From contig NC_003070.9 of assembly GCF_000001735.4 (NCBI RefSeq), positions 16,911,971-16,975,970 on the forward strand: a stretch of DNA of 64,000 nucleotides. The letters run 5' to 3'. The notes below the pieces were generated by a model. It did not search any database, had not been told where the DNA came from, and saw only the letters and a program-made list of their open reading frames with translations. How positions within the stretch are numbered: position 1 is the first letter of the stretch; each line of letters starts with the position of its first letter. Positions 13,380-25,997 of the stretch are shown here, in pieces. This stretch comes from Arabidopsis thaliana. Lineage: Eukaryota; Streptophyta; Magnoliopsida; Brassicales; Brassicaceae. Both the position numbers and the translations under genes were made by a program.

Positions 13380-13415
13380 CACGTGTCTCAACATTGGTTA
13401 ATAGCCTCACACGTG
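13380..13415 (+). promoter_or_regulatory. Pair of CACGTG (G-box/ABRE-type) motifs
   Basis: CACGTGTCTC occurs at 13380 and again at 13410, 30 bp apart. CACGTGTC is the core bound by bZIP factors of the ABF class. The pair lies ~970 bp upstream of the aminoacylase start codon, beyond a foldback element, so a role in that gene is uncertain. It could instead belong to an old transposon. Confidence 0.35.
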
Positions 13416-13983
13416 TCTCTTAGTCTCTGCATTGGATTTTTTCAGCTTATTTCCTCAAAGAGTAATAGTTTTCTGGATTGGGATTTCTTTACTTTGGGCC
13501 TAAGTTTATCAGATGGACTTGATGGTATCTTTTAGGCAATATTGGATGATTATATTGTTTAGAAATAGTTCAATATTGTGAAGTTAATGTGTCAAGCCCT
13601 GTTGGACCTCCTAGCGCAAGATATGAGGTGAGCCATTCATCCCTTATAACACTTCAGGCAATCTACCTAGCTAAAAAATTGGCTTTTGGTGAAGAGAGGT
13701 TGAAAATTACTTCCGCCAATTTTTTTTTTCCGGCCAAATAAATTCCCGCCAAAACTTGTATTTAAAATTTTTTGTAATTTTTGAAAAAACTCTTAAAAGT
13801 CCTTGTATAGTTTTTTCAAAGCATTTTAAAAGCTTTGTAAAGTTGTTAAAAACACTTGTAAATCATTTTAAAATCTATTAAAATCATTATAAAGTCTTTC
13901 AATACACATGTAAATACTTTCAAACCCCTTTTAAATCTTTCAAAAAATCCTTGTAAATATTTTTTAAAAGGGAAAAAACCTAA

Positions 13984-14227
13984 AAAAAACTCAACTAATT
14001 TTTATTTGAATATTTAATATCTAATTATTTTTGATTAAAAAAATACACGAAATAATAAAACTGTGCAATTTAATACCCAAATAATTAAATGCTTTTTTTT
14101 TGTTTTTTAATTAAAAATAACAATATTTAATTTTTTAAATTTTAAATTACATAATTTTATTATTTCGTGTATTTTTCTTTTAACCAAAATAATTGGATAT
14201 TAAAAATTCAAATAAAAATTAGTTTTT
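13984..14227. mobile_element. Foldback / inverted-repeat MITE-like element
   Basis: The left arm (about 13984-14071) and the reverse complement of the right arm (about 14143-14227) share ACTAATTTTTATTTGAAT, TTTAATATC(T/C)AATTATTTT and AATACACGAAATAATAAAA in the same order. The arms are ~85 bp with a ~70-bp loop. The transcript would fold into a long hairpin. The element ends ~150 bp before the aminoacylase start codon. Clear target duplications were not found. Confidence 0.75.
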
Positions 14228-14380
14228 TCCGTTAGACTGTAATTAAAAAAATATTCATTCCTCAAACATGTTACTTCATGTTTTAATTCATTTTAAATAC
14301 ATTTATATTACAAATTAAAACTTTCAGAAAAAAATTTGAACTTTGGTGTCACAGAAAAAAAAACCTTTCAACTTCCTTCC

Positions 14381-16384
14381 ATGGCGATATCTCCTCTTCT
14401 CTGGACTCTTATCATCTTCTCCATAATCTTCTCACTCCAATCCTCCTCCTCCGAAGAAGACACACCAATCACACGATTCCAACAATACTTAAGATTCAAC
14501 ACAGCTCATCCAAACCCTAACTACACCGCACCAATCTCCTTCCTCATTAACCAAGCTCAATCAATCGGTCTCACTACCAAAACAATCGAATTCATCTCTG
14601 GCAAACCAATTCTTCTCATCACATGGCTAGGCTCAAACCCTAACCTCCCATCAATTCTCTTCAACTCTCATCTCGATTCAGTCCCCGCCGAATCAGAGAA
14701 ATGGACATATCCACCGTTCTCAGCTCACAAAACCATCGACGGCCACATCTACGCTCGAGGAGCGCAAGACGACAAGTGTATCGGAGTTCAATATCTAGAA
14801 TCAATCAGAAACTTGAAATCGAGAGGCTTCTCACCTCTCCGTACGATTCATATCTCTTACGTTCCTGAAGAAGAGATCGGTGGATTCGACGGGATGATGA
14901 AATTCGCGGCGTCATCGGAGTTTAAGGATTTGAATTTGGGATTTGCTATGGATGAAGGACAAGCTAATCCTGGCGATGAATTTAGGGTTTTTTACGCTGA
15001 TCGAGTTCCATGGCATTTTGTTATTAAAGCTGAGGGGATTCCAGGTCATGGCGCTAAGCTTTATGATAATTCAGCTATGGAGAATTTGATGAAGAGTGTT
15101 GAGTTGATTTCTAGGTTTAGAGAGTCACAGTTTGATTTTGTTAAAGCTGGTAAAGCTGCGTATTCGGAGGTTATCTCTGTGAATCCAGTTTATCTTAAAG
15201 CTGGAACTCCTACTACTACTGTGAGTTTGATGAGTTTTTGTTTTGGTGTGGAGTTGTTGTTCAAGAGAATAAGAGTGTTTGTTTTTTCTTTTGCAGGGGT
15301 TTGTGATGAATATGCAGCCTTCAGAAGCAGAAGCTGGGTATGATTTAAGGTTGCCTCCAATGGCAGATCCTGATGTTATGAAGAAAAGAATTGCTGAAGA
15401 ATGGGCTCCTTCTATTAGGAACATGACCTACTCGGTAAGTAGATGTCGTTGTTTCTGTGTGTATTGCTATCTGAAATGTTAATATCAGCTAAAGTCCATA
15501 CTCTATAGTCTATAGCGTTATACAGAACTGTTTTTGTAGTTTTGTTTTGTGAAGAAGCATGGCTAAATAGAGTGAAAGAGCGCATTGACCATATACTTAG
15601 ATCAGAGATCGTATCAAAGTTCTTAACTTTTGCTTTCGTCATTAGTAAAATGTATGTTTGAGATTCCTTTCAGCTACTTTTATTAAGTCTCAATAGTTCC
15701 ACATTAGATTCCGTTTCTGTTTTGATTATAATGTTCATTATAGTTCTTGTTATTCTACTGCCATTAATCTGTCTATTAGGGTTATAGAGAAGCTGTTCGA
15801 GCCTGGTTTTGTGAAATATGACCTTAGATAGTTGGATGAATGAAGAAGCATGGTTTGATAGACTGAAAATCCCTTGATATAACACCATTGCTAGTGATCA
15901 CCTGTTGCAAGAGTTTTCGTTTTAGTCACATCCAGATGTTTTTTTTTCTTGCAACAGATACAAGAGAAAGGAAAGTTAAGAGATCATTTAGGGCGACCTA
16001 TAATGACTCCAGTAAATGATTCTAATCCTTGGTGGTCTATCTTCAAGCAAGCTGTTGAAGCAATGGGAGGAAAACTCGCAAAGCCTGAAATTTTGGCTTC
16101 AACTACAGATTCACGCTTTATTCGCACTTTGGGAATTCCAACTTTTGGGTTCTCTCCAATGACCAATACGCCTATTTTATTGCATGACCATAACGAGGTA
16201 TTCACATGATGATATTATCTATTGCCATCTTTGAGTCTATATATTTAATCACAGTACTGATATAAACACTTAATTGTGGCCTCAGTTCCTAAAGGATACT
16301 GTATTCATGAAAGGAATAGAAGTATATGAATCGGTTATCAGCGCTCTAAGTTCCTTTGAGGGAGAATCTGCTCAAGTGATTTGA
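14381..16384 (+). CDS. Aminoacylase-1-like M20 metallopeptidase, 4 exons
   Basis: M20-family aminoacylases hydrolyse N-acyl amino acids using two zinc ions. Exons are 14381-15220, 15297-15434, 15958-16197 and 16286-16384, all phase 0, 1317 nt, 438 residues. A hydrophobic N-terminal segment (LLWTLIIFSIIFSLQ) predicts a signal peptide and secretory-pathway targeting. The M20 signature is complete: metal-ligand His in NSHLDSVP, bridging Asp in YARGAQDDK, catalytic and ligand Glu pair in PEEEIGG, Asp/Glu in AMDEGQ, and the last His in LLHDHNE. The dimerisation-domain motif GIPGHGAKLYDNSA is also present. The start is the ATG at 14381, since upstream in-frame codons are not preceded by another ATG. 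From memory this is At1g44820. No defects were seen. The physiological substrate cannot be read from sequence. Confidence 0.93.
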
Positions 16385-17719
16385 AGCATGTATATATGCA
16401 AACAATTGTGACACACTGCTTATGGTCAAGGCTCACATTGCTATGACCAAGAAAAGTAGTAGCTGTTTCATCTGTAAGTTATTTTTATCAACACTTACTC
16501 TTGCTTTAACACCCTTAAGTGGTTGGTAATAATCCTTTGTATATATATCAGACATTTGATTTGCCTGCATAATTCTCTAACTCTGAAGAGAAAATGTCAT
16601 TGGTGCTTGGAGCATGATTTCACAAAGTGTTGATCTTTTTAGCTCTCAATGTTCTAATTTTCAGGAGTTGTTGTAACATATCACTTGCATAGCATCAGAG
16701 ATTATTTCATATCACTTGATTTAGTTATTGACTTTACGGCTCTGAAAATAAACAAACCATTCGTGTGGGTCTTCTCTCCCCGAGTCTCGACCCTTCCGGT
16801 CTTTGTTTTCGCAGTTGTGCAACTTATGGTTCCGGTTTAGTTTCAACTTTCTTTCAGCTATTTTGCTTTGAAGATGGTTTTAAGACAACTTGAGCTTCAT
16901 TTTTCCTGGCATGCGTTGTGGTTTATTCAGATCTACTTCATCTTCTATTTACTTGTGTTGGACTAAAAATTATTGGTGATTCTGTTCATGATGGTATCTT
17001 GAGCTGGAGATAAATTCTTCCTTTGGCGGCAATTTTGTTGTGGACCTTTCTCTCGTCGTGGACTTTAGTTTCTTCTTGTAAGCCCAAATGTTAGAAGAGT
17101 TTGTGCTGTTTTTCTCGGGAAAACGGGGAAAAAGTGTATTTCTACCATTTGTGAAAAGAGAATCTCTAAAATCACATAGTACTTGATCATCTAGTTTGAA
17201 ACTTAATGTCTCAAAGTCAAATAAACCTTAATGTGTCATATGAACTACCATTATAGATCTATGTTCTCTATTAGTATGTGAGTCTCATTCTCGTTCGATA
17301 GTCGGCATGCTATCCTAGGAGATTAAAAAAAAAACTTATTTACCGATCCTATAAATTATCATGAGATCTTTTTATGTGTTTTATCCTCTGTTTCATTGTA
17401 CTGGAAATCAGTTTCCAATAGATCACCAATAATTCAAGCATGATAAACTCTAGAGTTTAGTCGGTAAGTGTTACGAAAACGATAAGTACACCAGGCTTGG
17501 CCCAAATAGGTAGAGAAAGAGGCAGCGGTCTAGAGGCCTAGTCACATTTTTTCCTAAAAAATCTTATGTTTCAAAGCCCATTTTAATAAAAATATTTAGA
17601 CTATAGCCCAGTCTTTTAATATTTAGATCCGCTTTTAAAAAATATTAGCAAAGGTCCAACATTTTTTTGTGTATAAATTTGCTCAAAAATATGAAAATTT
17701 TAGTTTAAATATATAGTAA
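16385..17719. other. Downstream flank of aminoacylase, no gene seen
   Basis: The first few hundred bases are the probable 3' UTR. From about 16745 to 17090 the sequence is less AT-rich and lacks long open frames. It resembles non-coding transposon sequence but shows no end or family motif I can identify. Confidence 0.4.
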
Positions 17720-17933
17720 GACCATCTTCAATGGTTAAGGTTCTTAACCTTGCATCTTAACAATTATTAAAATTAAAATTTTGGAACATGACACATAATT
17801 GTATTTATCACTCATAAAAAACTTTAAGCTAAGAAGTGAATTTTAGTTTTTAATCTGTTTTGAATTATTTTTCAGAATTTAATTCTAAGATATTAGCCTA
17901 AGATACACCTAAGATATACCATTGGAGGTGCTC
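17720..17933. mobile_element. PIF/Harbinger-type MITE with TAA target duplication
   Basis: The element starts GACCATCTTCAATGG and ends CCATTGGAGGTGCTC, an imperfect 15-bp inverted repeat. It is flanked by TAA at 17717-17719 and 17934-17936, the three-base duplication of PIF/Harbinger elements. At 214 bp it is non-autonomous. Confidence 0.8.
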
Positions 17934-18046
17934 TAAGGATCCAAAAAAGAAAGATTACCCTAAAACTCTAATTATTGTTGAGTCGAGGCTACTTAGTGAC
18001 ATAGGTAAACAAATCAATTTCCTTAAGCGCTTTTCATGTACAACTA

Positions 18047-18578
18047 CAGTATAACCTCTATAAATTAATACTCGATAAATTAATAATCTCTATAAATTAA
18101 TAAATTCTTCCGGTTCCGAGTTGGGACCAGTGTAAAAAGTAACACAAATCGATAAATTAATAAGATAATAATTTTTTTTAAAGTCTTATGTAAATATATG
18201 GTCCCATCAATATTATAAATTAATAATTGCATAAATATATCAATTATATATATACATTATATGTAAGAAATTTCTTTGAAACATATTTCTAATATTGTTT
18301 TGCTTAAATTTGTATTTATTCTTATTTGAAATTTAATTCTAATATGTTACTGTATCAAAAACTTTTACTGTTGTTTTCTATACATGATATTATTTTTAAC
18401 TTGTAATTGATTCTACAAAGATATTTTCTAGAAAAAAGAATCTTATAGAAATGTTTTAAAAGTTACTAAATTAGGAAAGTCTCTCTATAAAATTTATTAA
18501 TTTATCGATAAATTAAAACCTCTCTAAATTAATAAAATTTTACAATCCCAACATTATTAATTTATAGAGGTTTTACTG
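18047..18578. mobile_element. Emigrant-like (pogo/Tc1-mariner) MITE, copy 1
   Basis: The left end CAGTATAACCTCTATAAATT and the right end AATTTATAGAGGTTTTACTG are inverted copies matching the published Emigrant/Lemi1 end CAGTAAAACCTCTATAAATT. TA dinucleotides flank both sides (18045-18046, 18579-18580). The 532-bp body contains repeated CGATAAATTAATAA motifs and no gene. A diverged copy of the same subfamily is at 50512-51048. Confidence 0.88.
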
Positions 18579-21500
18579 TATATTTCTAAAAATCAAGGTA
18601 TATATTACCATCACCCTTACCAATCAAGCACAATGTCCTTGTTGCGTATCAGGGCCGTCATTTTCGATGGTGGGAGGTCACATGACTCCACACTCATCTA
18701 GGTTCAACTTTGATACCATTTATAGCGCCTCGAGTACCATTATCTAGGCCTTCATATCCACTCTCAACCTAAGGACCCTAACATCAAGTGATAGCTAGTG
18801 CACACCTATCATTTCTATAACTCATGGACCCCAAAAGCAATATTTTTTGTACCTCGTCCTAAAAAATATTTAGAGCTAAATTAAGCGTGTTTGAACTAAA
18901 ATCATTGTTTTCAATGCATTGAAAAAAGGATTCAAAGATGAACGCACGACGAGATATCCCAACAAATTACAGATGTGGAAATGGGCTATTTAAACATTAG
19001 GACAAAGCTTTTGCCAAGATCGGACATCATTTGAAGACGTCAATGATGTCCATATGTTGTTCTAAGATAGGCTTCTTGACCATATGTTGATTCACAAACG
19101 CACTCAAATAGATTTAGACGATTGACTCTATATCTAACTAGGCAATATTAATCTCCTGCAGTGAACTTTGATGTAGCTCCTACAATTTGGAGCCAAGGTG
19201 GGAAAAACGAACCAGGCTTGAATCAATTTTACAGTATCAAAGAAAAAATATGTAAATTTTGGAGTATTGTCTCCTACTGAATTCACTCAACAACCACAAC
19301 TAAAATCTTGAAATCTCTATTGTCATAAATCTTTTCTGCTTCTAGGAAATTTCTCAATCTAATGAAATCAAAAACAAAGGATTTGATTCTGTTCTGTCAC
19401 AATCCACACATGTGCATTTGCCTCTACACCATCCAACACACTCTTCAATCCTAATGAGAAACTTCTCCGTACGTTCCTCTTAAGTTTCCACCACACGAAT
19501 TTATTTCCACTCTGGCTTAACTCGTTACCATTAAATGTTTCTTTCTAATTTATTTCTTGTAACCACAAAACTTTGTTAAATATTTCTTGTAAGAAAAATA
19601 TTGATTGATTGATAAGAAAGGTACGGAAGGTCATATATTGAGTACGGTGCCAGGTAAGATTGTCCAAACTACGAATAGGATATTTTTAGTGCAAAAGTAC
19701 ATGCATTATGCATGAATCTTCATTTATGATTCTATTTGTCTATTTCCTCAGGTAGGGTTCGCTCACTATTCTTCGTTAGGTAGCTAGCTTAATTGCTTTA
19801 GCTTCTCGGATTTTACCCGATCCGATCACTCAAGCTTTATGACACAATGTAACTCATCTTCTTCTTGTTCTTACACAGTTACACGTATAGCTTCAGACTG
19901 TCGAGCTCTAGACACTAAAACAATCAACAAAGAATGTGATTGGGTGAATATGGTGACATTGTGGTGAAAAGAAAATATTTATTGGTAAATAAAAATAAAT
20001 GTAAAATAGTGAATTAGTTAAATGGTATGAAATGGAGATATCTTTCGGTGAATGAGAATGTTATAGTTGTTTTTAGAAAATAGCAAAGTCATATTGGTAA
20101 AATATTGAGAGAAAATGTAAAATGTTTTTTTTCCGTAAATGACTTTGAAAAGTATAATTTATTTGATAAGCTTGGATATACAAATATTTTAACCCGCTAA
20201 ATAATATAGATATATCCAAAAACATAGATAACATGATTATATGACAAAAACATAAATATGTTTTATAAATTAGATGTCTACATAACGAAAATAATGTAGT
20301 AGAGGAAATGTGTTCTACAAGTTGTAGATATAAGAGCCAAAACATATAAAAACTTCATTTTGATAAATTAGATGTGCACATAGAATACTAATGTTAAAGA
20401 ATTCGTCACGTAAGATTTAGTTATAACTATTATTTTTCTTAAAAGAAAGTAAAATAGTCAAAATTTGAATCATTCTCTTTAGATGGAATTAATTTGATTA
20501 TTTATTCAAATACCACGTTTGTAATTACAGTCATTGAGTGCAAATATTAATATAAAAATGGTAGAACATTGTTGGTTTTGTTTTATCATAAACTTTTGTA
20601 AAATGTTGCCTGCATTTTCCAACGAACAATTCTGTTGATTCGTTTCTTGATATGAATAAAAAACCTTCATTATTGTTATATTATAGTACCCCAAAAGAGA
20701 AAAAAGAAATAGAGTCGTCTGGCTAGAACGTGAACACGAATAGATTAGTTTAGTAGTACTCTTACGCGTCTTAATTTAATTCTAGTGCCGACTAAATATA
20801 ACCGCAGATTAGTTTAGTTAATAAACAGTGCAAGACTATTATGAGGTTTGACGATTTTACTTTAGTTTATTTAGTTAGTAGTACAATATTATTTAATATT
20901 ACAATGCAGTTTGACAAAAGAATCTGAATTTAATTAATTTAGTAAAAGCCTTTTTACAGAGAGAATTTTACGTGTGACAAGGAGACACAAAGAGCTAGTT
21001 AACGCGGTTTTAAAAGTCCCATTAAGACAGAAGAGCACCAGCTCTTGTGCATTACCTTGGTAAACATGACTTCAGCTACTTTAACGTTTAAGATTCTGAA
21101 TTATGTTTAGGCCTTTTAACCAAAAAAAAAAACTTGTAATTTTTGTATTATATATATATATATATATATATCTATAATCATGCATGTGATTTCATTTTGC
21201 ATCTCATTTATCAAAATAATTCGATAGTTAAATTATTCTTATGATTAACTTTGTCTTTTGTTTGTACCTTAAAAAATCACATGCTCTTAGCTCCTAGAAG
21301 TTGCCTCTAAAAATAGAATCCAATGTTTCCTCTTATAATGTTTTATAACTTTCTGTCGTATCTTGATATTAATATTCTCATATGAGTACTGATTTTTGTT
21401 ATTTACATTTTTATTCAAGATTCTGAGGCTCAAGAAGTAGTAACTTTTAGTTGTAAACAATAGTGTACTTTTGTGGAACTAAAGAATTAGCTTGGAGCCT

Positions 21501-21763
21501 TGGAGGTCAAATCAATAAATATGCATTTTTGAAAATAAAAAATAGGGATTCTCTTATTAGTGATCTGTGATTGGGTGTAGCATATGGGATTGTGATTAAG
21601 GAAAATCTTTTTTATAAATAAATTAAAAACACCTGTCTCTTACATTATTTAAAAGAAAAGTATTAATCTCTTTGTGTGTGCCCCATGCTACTTTCTTTGA
21701 CTATGTTCATAGTATTTTTTTTTCTTTTGAGTTCTTTATGTTTCTCTTTCCATTTTTGTTCTC
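18579..21763. other. 3.2-kb spacer upstream of ERF014
   Basis: No gene is supported. The part at 18600-19500 is less AT-rich than its surroundings (for example around 18650-18830) and may be degraded retrotransposon sequence, but no LTR pair, primer site or coding domain was recognised. The stretch at 19900-21150 is AT-rich with only short spurious frames. The last ~600 bp is the likely ERF014 promoter. Confidence 0.4.
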
Positions 21764-21771
21764 TATAAATA
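21764..21771 (+). promoter_or_regulatory. TATA box of ERF014
   Basis: TATAAATA sits 51 bp upstream of the ERF014 start codon, preceded by a CT-rich tract. The spacing allows a transcription start about 25-30 bp downstream and a very short 5' leader. Confidence 0.7.
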
Positions 21772-21821
21772 GAAACACACCATTCTTCTCCTCCAACTTC
21801 CTCCCTTAATTAGTATCAAAA

Positions 21822-22457
21822 ATGGTGAAAACACTTCAAAAGACACCAAAGAGAATGTCATCTCCATCATCATCATCTTCATCATCCTCATCAACATCAT
21901 CATCATCCATAAGGATGAAGAAGTACAAGGGAGTGAGAATGAGAAGTTGGGGTTCATGGGTTTCAGAGATCAGAGCTCCTAATCAAAAGACAAGGATCTG
22001 GCTTGGTTCTTACTCAACTGCTGAAGCCGCGGCTAGAGCCTACGACGCAGCACTCCTATGTCTTAAAGGATCCTCAGCTAATAATCTCAACTTCCCAGAG
22101 ATCTCAACTTCTCTCTACCATATTATCAACAATGGTGATAACAACAATGACATGTCCCCTAAGTCTATACAAAGAGTAGCAGCTGCAGCTGCTGCTGCCA
22201 ACACAGATCCTTCCTCATCATCAGTCTCTACTTCATCTCCATTGCTTTCCTCTCCATCTGAAGATCTCTATGATGTTGTCTCCATGTCACAGTATGACCA
22301 ACAAGTCTCCTTGTCTGAATCATCATCATGGTACAACTGCTTTGATGGTGATGATCAGTTCATGTTCATTAATGGAGTCTCCGCGCCGTATTTGACAACA
22401 TCACTTTCTGATGATTTCTTTGAGGAAGGAGATATCAGATTATGGAACTTCTGCTGA
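21822..22457 (+). CDS. ERF014: AP2/ERF transcription factor (DREB-type group II)
   Basis: This is an intronless gene for a 211-residue nuclear DNA-binding protein with one AP2/ERF domain. The N-terminus has a poly-Ser run (residues ~13-29) encoded by TCA/TCC repeats. The AP2 domain spans residues ~35-92: [19 protein letters not shown] provides the beta-sheet GCC/DRE-contacting strands and [18 protein letters not shown] the helix. A Val at the position typical of DREB proteins (WVSEIRAP) supports DREB-subfamily membership. The C-terminal half is Ser-rich and acidic, ending [11 protein letters not shown], and may activate transcription. From memory this is At1g44830, ERF014. A TATA box lies 51 bp upstream, as expected for an inducible single-exon gene. 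Confidence 0.93.
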   Translation: MVKTLQKTPKRMSSPSSSSSSSSSTSSSSIRMKKYKGVRMRSWGSWVSEIRAPNQKTRIWLGSYSTAEAAARAYDAALLCLKGSSANNLNFPEISTSLYHIINNGDNNNDMSPKSIQRVAAAAAAANTDPSSSSVSTSSPLLSSPSEDLYDVVSMSQYDQQVSLSESSSWYNCFDGDDQFMFINGVSAPYLTTSLSDDFFEEGDIRLWNFC

Positions 22458-24822
22458 TTCTACTTTCATTATACCTTATTCTTTGTTTCAATATATATAC
22501 TTGAGTTATGTAACTTATACAATGTGTTATACATTTTTTTCTTCCCTTTTCTATCAATTCTCACAATGTATGGAACATTTGGGGATCTTTGTACCAATAT
22601 CTAAATTATTTTTGAAATTAGATATTTTTCATGTTAAGAGTTCACTAAATCTAGTAGTAGTGGTTAAGTATGGAAATAGATTTATAGCTTTTGAACAAAG
22701 AACTTCGAATGATAACAAGTTAAAAGGTAAAAACGAAAAAGTACAGAATCATATTGTTGTTGATTAAATTCTGAAACCTAAAAGTTAAGAGTTAGTGTTG
22801 AAAACAATCATTTCAGATTTTATAGTATGAATGCAAAATTTGGCGTTACTGACTTTAACACTAACACTGTTTGATGTAAATGTGTACATGATACAAAATA
22901 AGTGGTGGTAAGATGACTATGCGATATAAGTACTGTATATATGATTTTTCTTTATTAAGGATATAAAAGTATTAGCTAATGAGTTAAACAGAAAGCAGAT
23001 TTTTCATGTGAAAAGTTTTGCAAAGTCAAAGAGTAAGAAGCAAGTTTCATGAGGCTTGTCATAGAAGGCGATGATTAATCCTACTTAATTATTGTTGAAT
23101 AGAGTAAGTGTATAAATATTATTTATTTAGAAGAAAGATAAGGAAAAAGAGAGAAGAGACAAGAGATGCAGAATGGTTTTGTGTGGTGACTGGTTAGAAT
23201 TGGTAAAACCAAAGAGAAAGAGTTAACGTACGTGGAAAACTGTGTACGTTTGTGCTTAGATATCGTAAAAAAATTGACATCCATTTTACTCCAACATTGG
23301 TCTGAAGAAAAATCTAACAGTAGATTTGAGCAGAAAGCCACATGAGTTGTTTTGGTTTCTTGTTATGTGTGTGTTCTTTGTGAGATGGGGTCCCATGATT
23401 CACTCTCTTACCCTTGCTCCTCAGAAACTCCATCTCTATTTTTTTAGGTATGATTTGTTTTTCTTTAGATAAGTTCCCCCCCCCCCCCCTCAAATATACA
23501 TTAATACCATTGGTGATACAAAACCATACAAGTTTGTTATAGGTAAAAGAAGGTATAAGCAATATCGGAATAGTTAAAGGCGGTGAAAATTAACTTTGAA
23601 AATAAAGACTAAGAATGATGCTTTTGGTAAAACTTTTGTGATTGGTAATTACTTTTAAGACTCCGATTGGTGATAAACAAAAGAAACGATAGGAATATGA
23701 ATGAAAAATAACAAAAAGAAACAAGAAAAAAAGAAAAATGGTCATAAGTAGGAACCAAGAGGAACATAGGAATTGAACAAAATGATTATGGTAAATGGTA
23801 ACCAGAAAGGTGAATTAATATTTAACATAATAATTACTAAAAAATTATTTATTGAATTTTGTTTATTAATTTCTTTTAAAATTAAAGTTTTGTATAAATT
23901 TAAAATAAATTATATTATAAATTTCTCTTCAAAACATTTATTTATTTTATAGTAAAAAATTCACTTTAAAACATTTATTTATACTAATTTAAAATAAATT
24001 CATAACATTCATTAAATTGAAAGTTTGATAAAAAACAATTTATATATCAATATATACTAAATATATGGAAAATTTTATATATATAATTATAAATATTATC
24101 ATAAAAGCTATTTTAAATTTATTTAATAAATAAAAACGAATTTTATTTTTTTTGTTTCTCTTGGTTCCTCTACAATTTTGGAGTGGAACAATTTTGTTCT
24201 ACCATTCTTTTTTTTTAGGAATGATAAGAAAAAATGTAGGACCCATATGTCTGAAAATGAAACAAATATACCTTGCAAATGATAAAAAAAAAACTGAGGA
24301 ACAAAGATGAACACGACTTTCGTACTCATTTTTTTCCTCAAAAATGGTTAATAATCGGAGCCTAAGACATTTATTTTTGTAATCCACTTGTAGGGCCATT
24401 TATGGGAAAATCTTACAACTAAACATGTTTGATACAAAATAATCAAAGGATTGTCTATTATTCTGCTGAATTTGTTGTTTTCAATACACATGTGAGTCAT
24501 GCAAAATCAAGTGGTAAAGAGTAACTGTCAGTCAAACCAAACCTTCGAGATCTCCATATGAACGTTTGTATTGCCAGAATAAAACGTTTTTAAGGTATTT
24601 TGTTTAATTATAAACGTGATTATGTTGACAAAAAAACGATGACAAAGTCACTCTACCAATTCAATTTTTTTTTTTGTCTCACGTTAAATAAGATATTAAA
24701 ATGAAAGATGACAGTTTTCTGTGTTTGATTATTGAACGTTCAAAAACAGTGAAATGAGTAGGATCAAAATGATAATGAACAATGTTGATTGCTGAATAAT
24801 GTGTTCGAGTATCTTTATTTTT
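22458..24822. other. Spacer downstream of ERF014 with poly-C tract
   Basis: No gene is supported. A homopolymer of 14 C lies at 23476-23489. The interval 23820-24130 is extremely AT-rich. Short matching words near 23667 (TCCGATTGGTGATAA) and 24350 (reverse complement GGCTCCGATTATTAACC), each with a nearby TAAGAC, hint at a decayed inverted-repeat element, but the match is too short to annotate. Confidence 0.4.
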
Positions 24823-24972
24823 CCTTTTTTTAGGGAGGTTTTGGGGAAAACCTGTAATTCTCTAGACCCAAAAACAAAATATATAATATTAGTTTTGTCC
24901 CTATCGTCATTCGAACCGGTGACCTTAAGTTTTGTCTAGCATCTTTACTAATTGAGCTAATGAGACTTGGTT
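24823..24972 (-). mobile_element. tRNA-derived SINE, minus-strand copy
   Basis: On the minus strand the element begins AACCAAGTCTCATTAGCTCA. Box A is TTAGCTCAATTAGTAAAG and box B is GGTTCGAATGAC, the internal RNA polymerase III promoter of tRNA-like genes. It ends with an A-rich tail at the low-coordinate side. It aligns along its whole length with the plus-strand SINE at 27299-27467. AAAGATA occurs at both flanks as a possible target duplication. No acceptor stem pairs, so it is not a functional tRNA. Confidence 0.8.
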
Positions 24973-25997
24973 AATTATCTTTCTAATTTTATTTTTATTT
25001 TTGTTTTTTGCAAAATCTTTGACCCATTAACAAAAGAAATTGATAGATACTAGTATACTCAACTAATGCCATAAAAAAAAAATCATTGCAATTTGTATAT
25101 ATACAAACAAGTTGTAAATTGACCATGCCTATATGTTTTCTTTGCCGTCATTTGATTGTCTTCGAGCAGATAAATATCACTGAAAAAAACTTACTAAAAA
25201 TACTGTAATTAGAAATTTGGGTCTGAGTTTCTGACATGGGCTTGTGGTTATAGTTGGTCCCATGAAAAGTGCCTTACATTCATTTTTCTTTCACCTTTCA
25301 CATGACATATTCTCCGGATCGAGACGAGTTTTTTCTTTTCAGGGGATATCTTAATGATCTCCCAAAACACATAACATGGCATTATTTTTCTCAATGATTT
25401 ATGTTTAAAAGTTTTAGAGAACATTCATAGAACAATATTTATAATTTTGATTCGGAAAAGGAAAACCAAACACTTTTTGGTGTTATGTAGCTAAATACAA
25501 AAGACAAAGAAACTTGGTGTTGCTAAATCACTAGGCAGTATTTGAAATAGATCCAACATTGGTCGTGAAATCATGATCTCAATTATATGTTTATGTTGTC
25601 TCATTATAACGAATATTAAATCGTGTAATGTTAATTGATTTGTCATTTGTCAATTATACTAAGATTGCGATTTCACGATGGCTAGACAATCCATTATACG
25701 CCTATTTTAGTTATTGTAAGTATTTTATGGTTCCAATATGCGAACCGGGGGTTGTTAATTGTTTAACATACTCGGACTAATGAACTCTATAAATTCTTTT
25801 TTCCTATACTAATTACTTTAGCGGTTTAGCCTAGTAAATACATACACGAACTTTTCAAAATGACCATAAGCTAAATGCTACTAGTCTATCTCATTATCGA
25901 CTTAGCAGGAGAAAGCAATCTTAATTTTCCTCTCTTCCTGTTTGTTTCTCATAATTAGGGTTTCGTTTTGCGGACACTTTACCTCTAAAATGGCTTA
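24973..25997. other. AT-rich spacer, nothing identified
   Basis: There is no convincing open frame, RNA gene or repeat end. It lies between a SINE and a MITE. Confidence 0.4.

Larger units (their letters stand above)
12542..14380. other. Intergenic region between GeBP gene and aminoacylase, with repeat relics
   Basis: No gene is supported. GC content is higher from 12840 to 13430 (for example CAGCGGTCCGCGGCCG at 12877), which looks unlike the flanks and may be a transposon relic I cannot name. Around 13750-13950 there is a run of degenerate units built on CTTGTAAAT and TTTTAAA motifs, like subterminal repeats of a DNA transposon. Two CACGTGTCTC motifs and a foldback structure are listed separately. 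Confidence 0.45.

Noticed and set aside
13380..13415. Strong claim of an ABA-response element pair for the aminoacylase gene
   Set aside because: The motif pair is real, but it is far from the start codon, beyond a foldback element, and in sequence that may be a transposon relic. Listed only as low-confidence motifs.
22411..22767. 118-codon plus-strand frame overlapping the end of ERF014
   Set aside because: It overlaps ERF014 in another frame and runs into its 3' UTR. The composition is low-complexity and hydrophobic, with no recognisable domain.
23662..24363. Possible 700-bp inverted-repeat element downstream of ERF014
   Set aside because: Only about 10-15 bases match at the supposed ends and the interior similarity is AT-rich noise.
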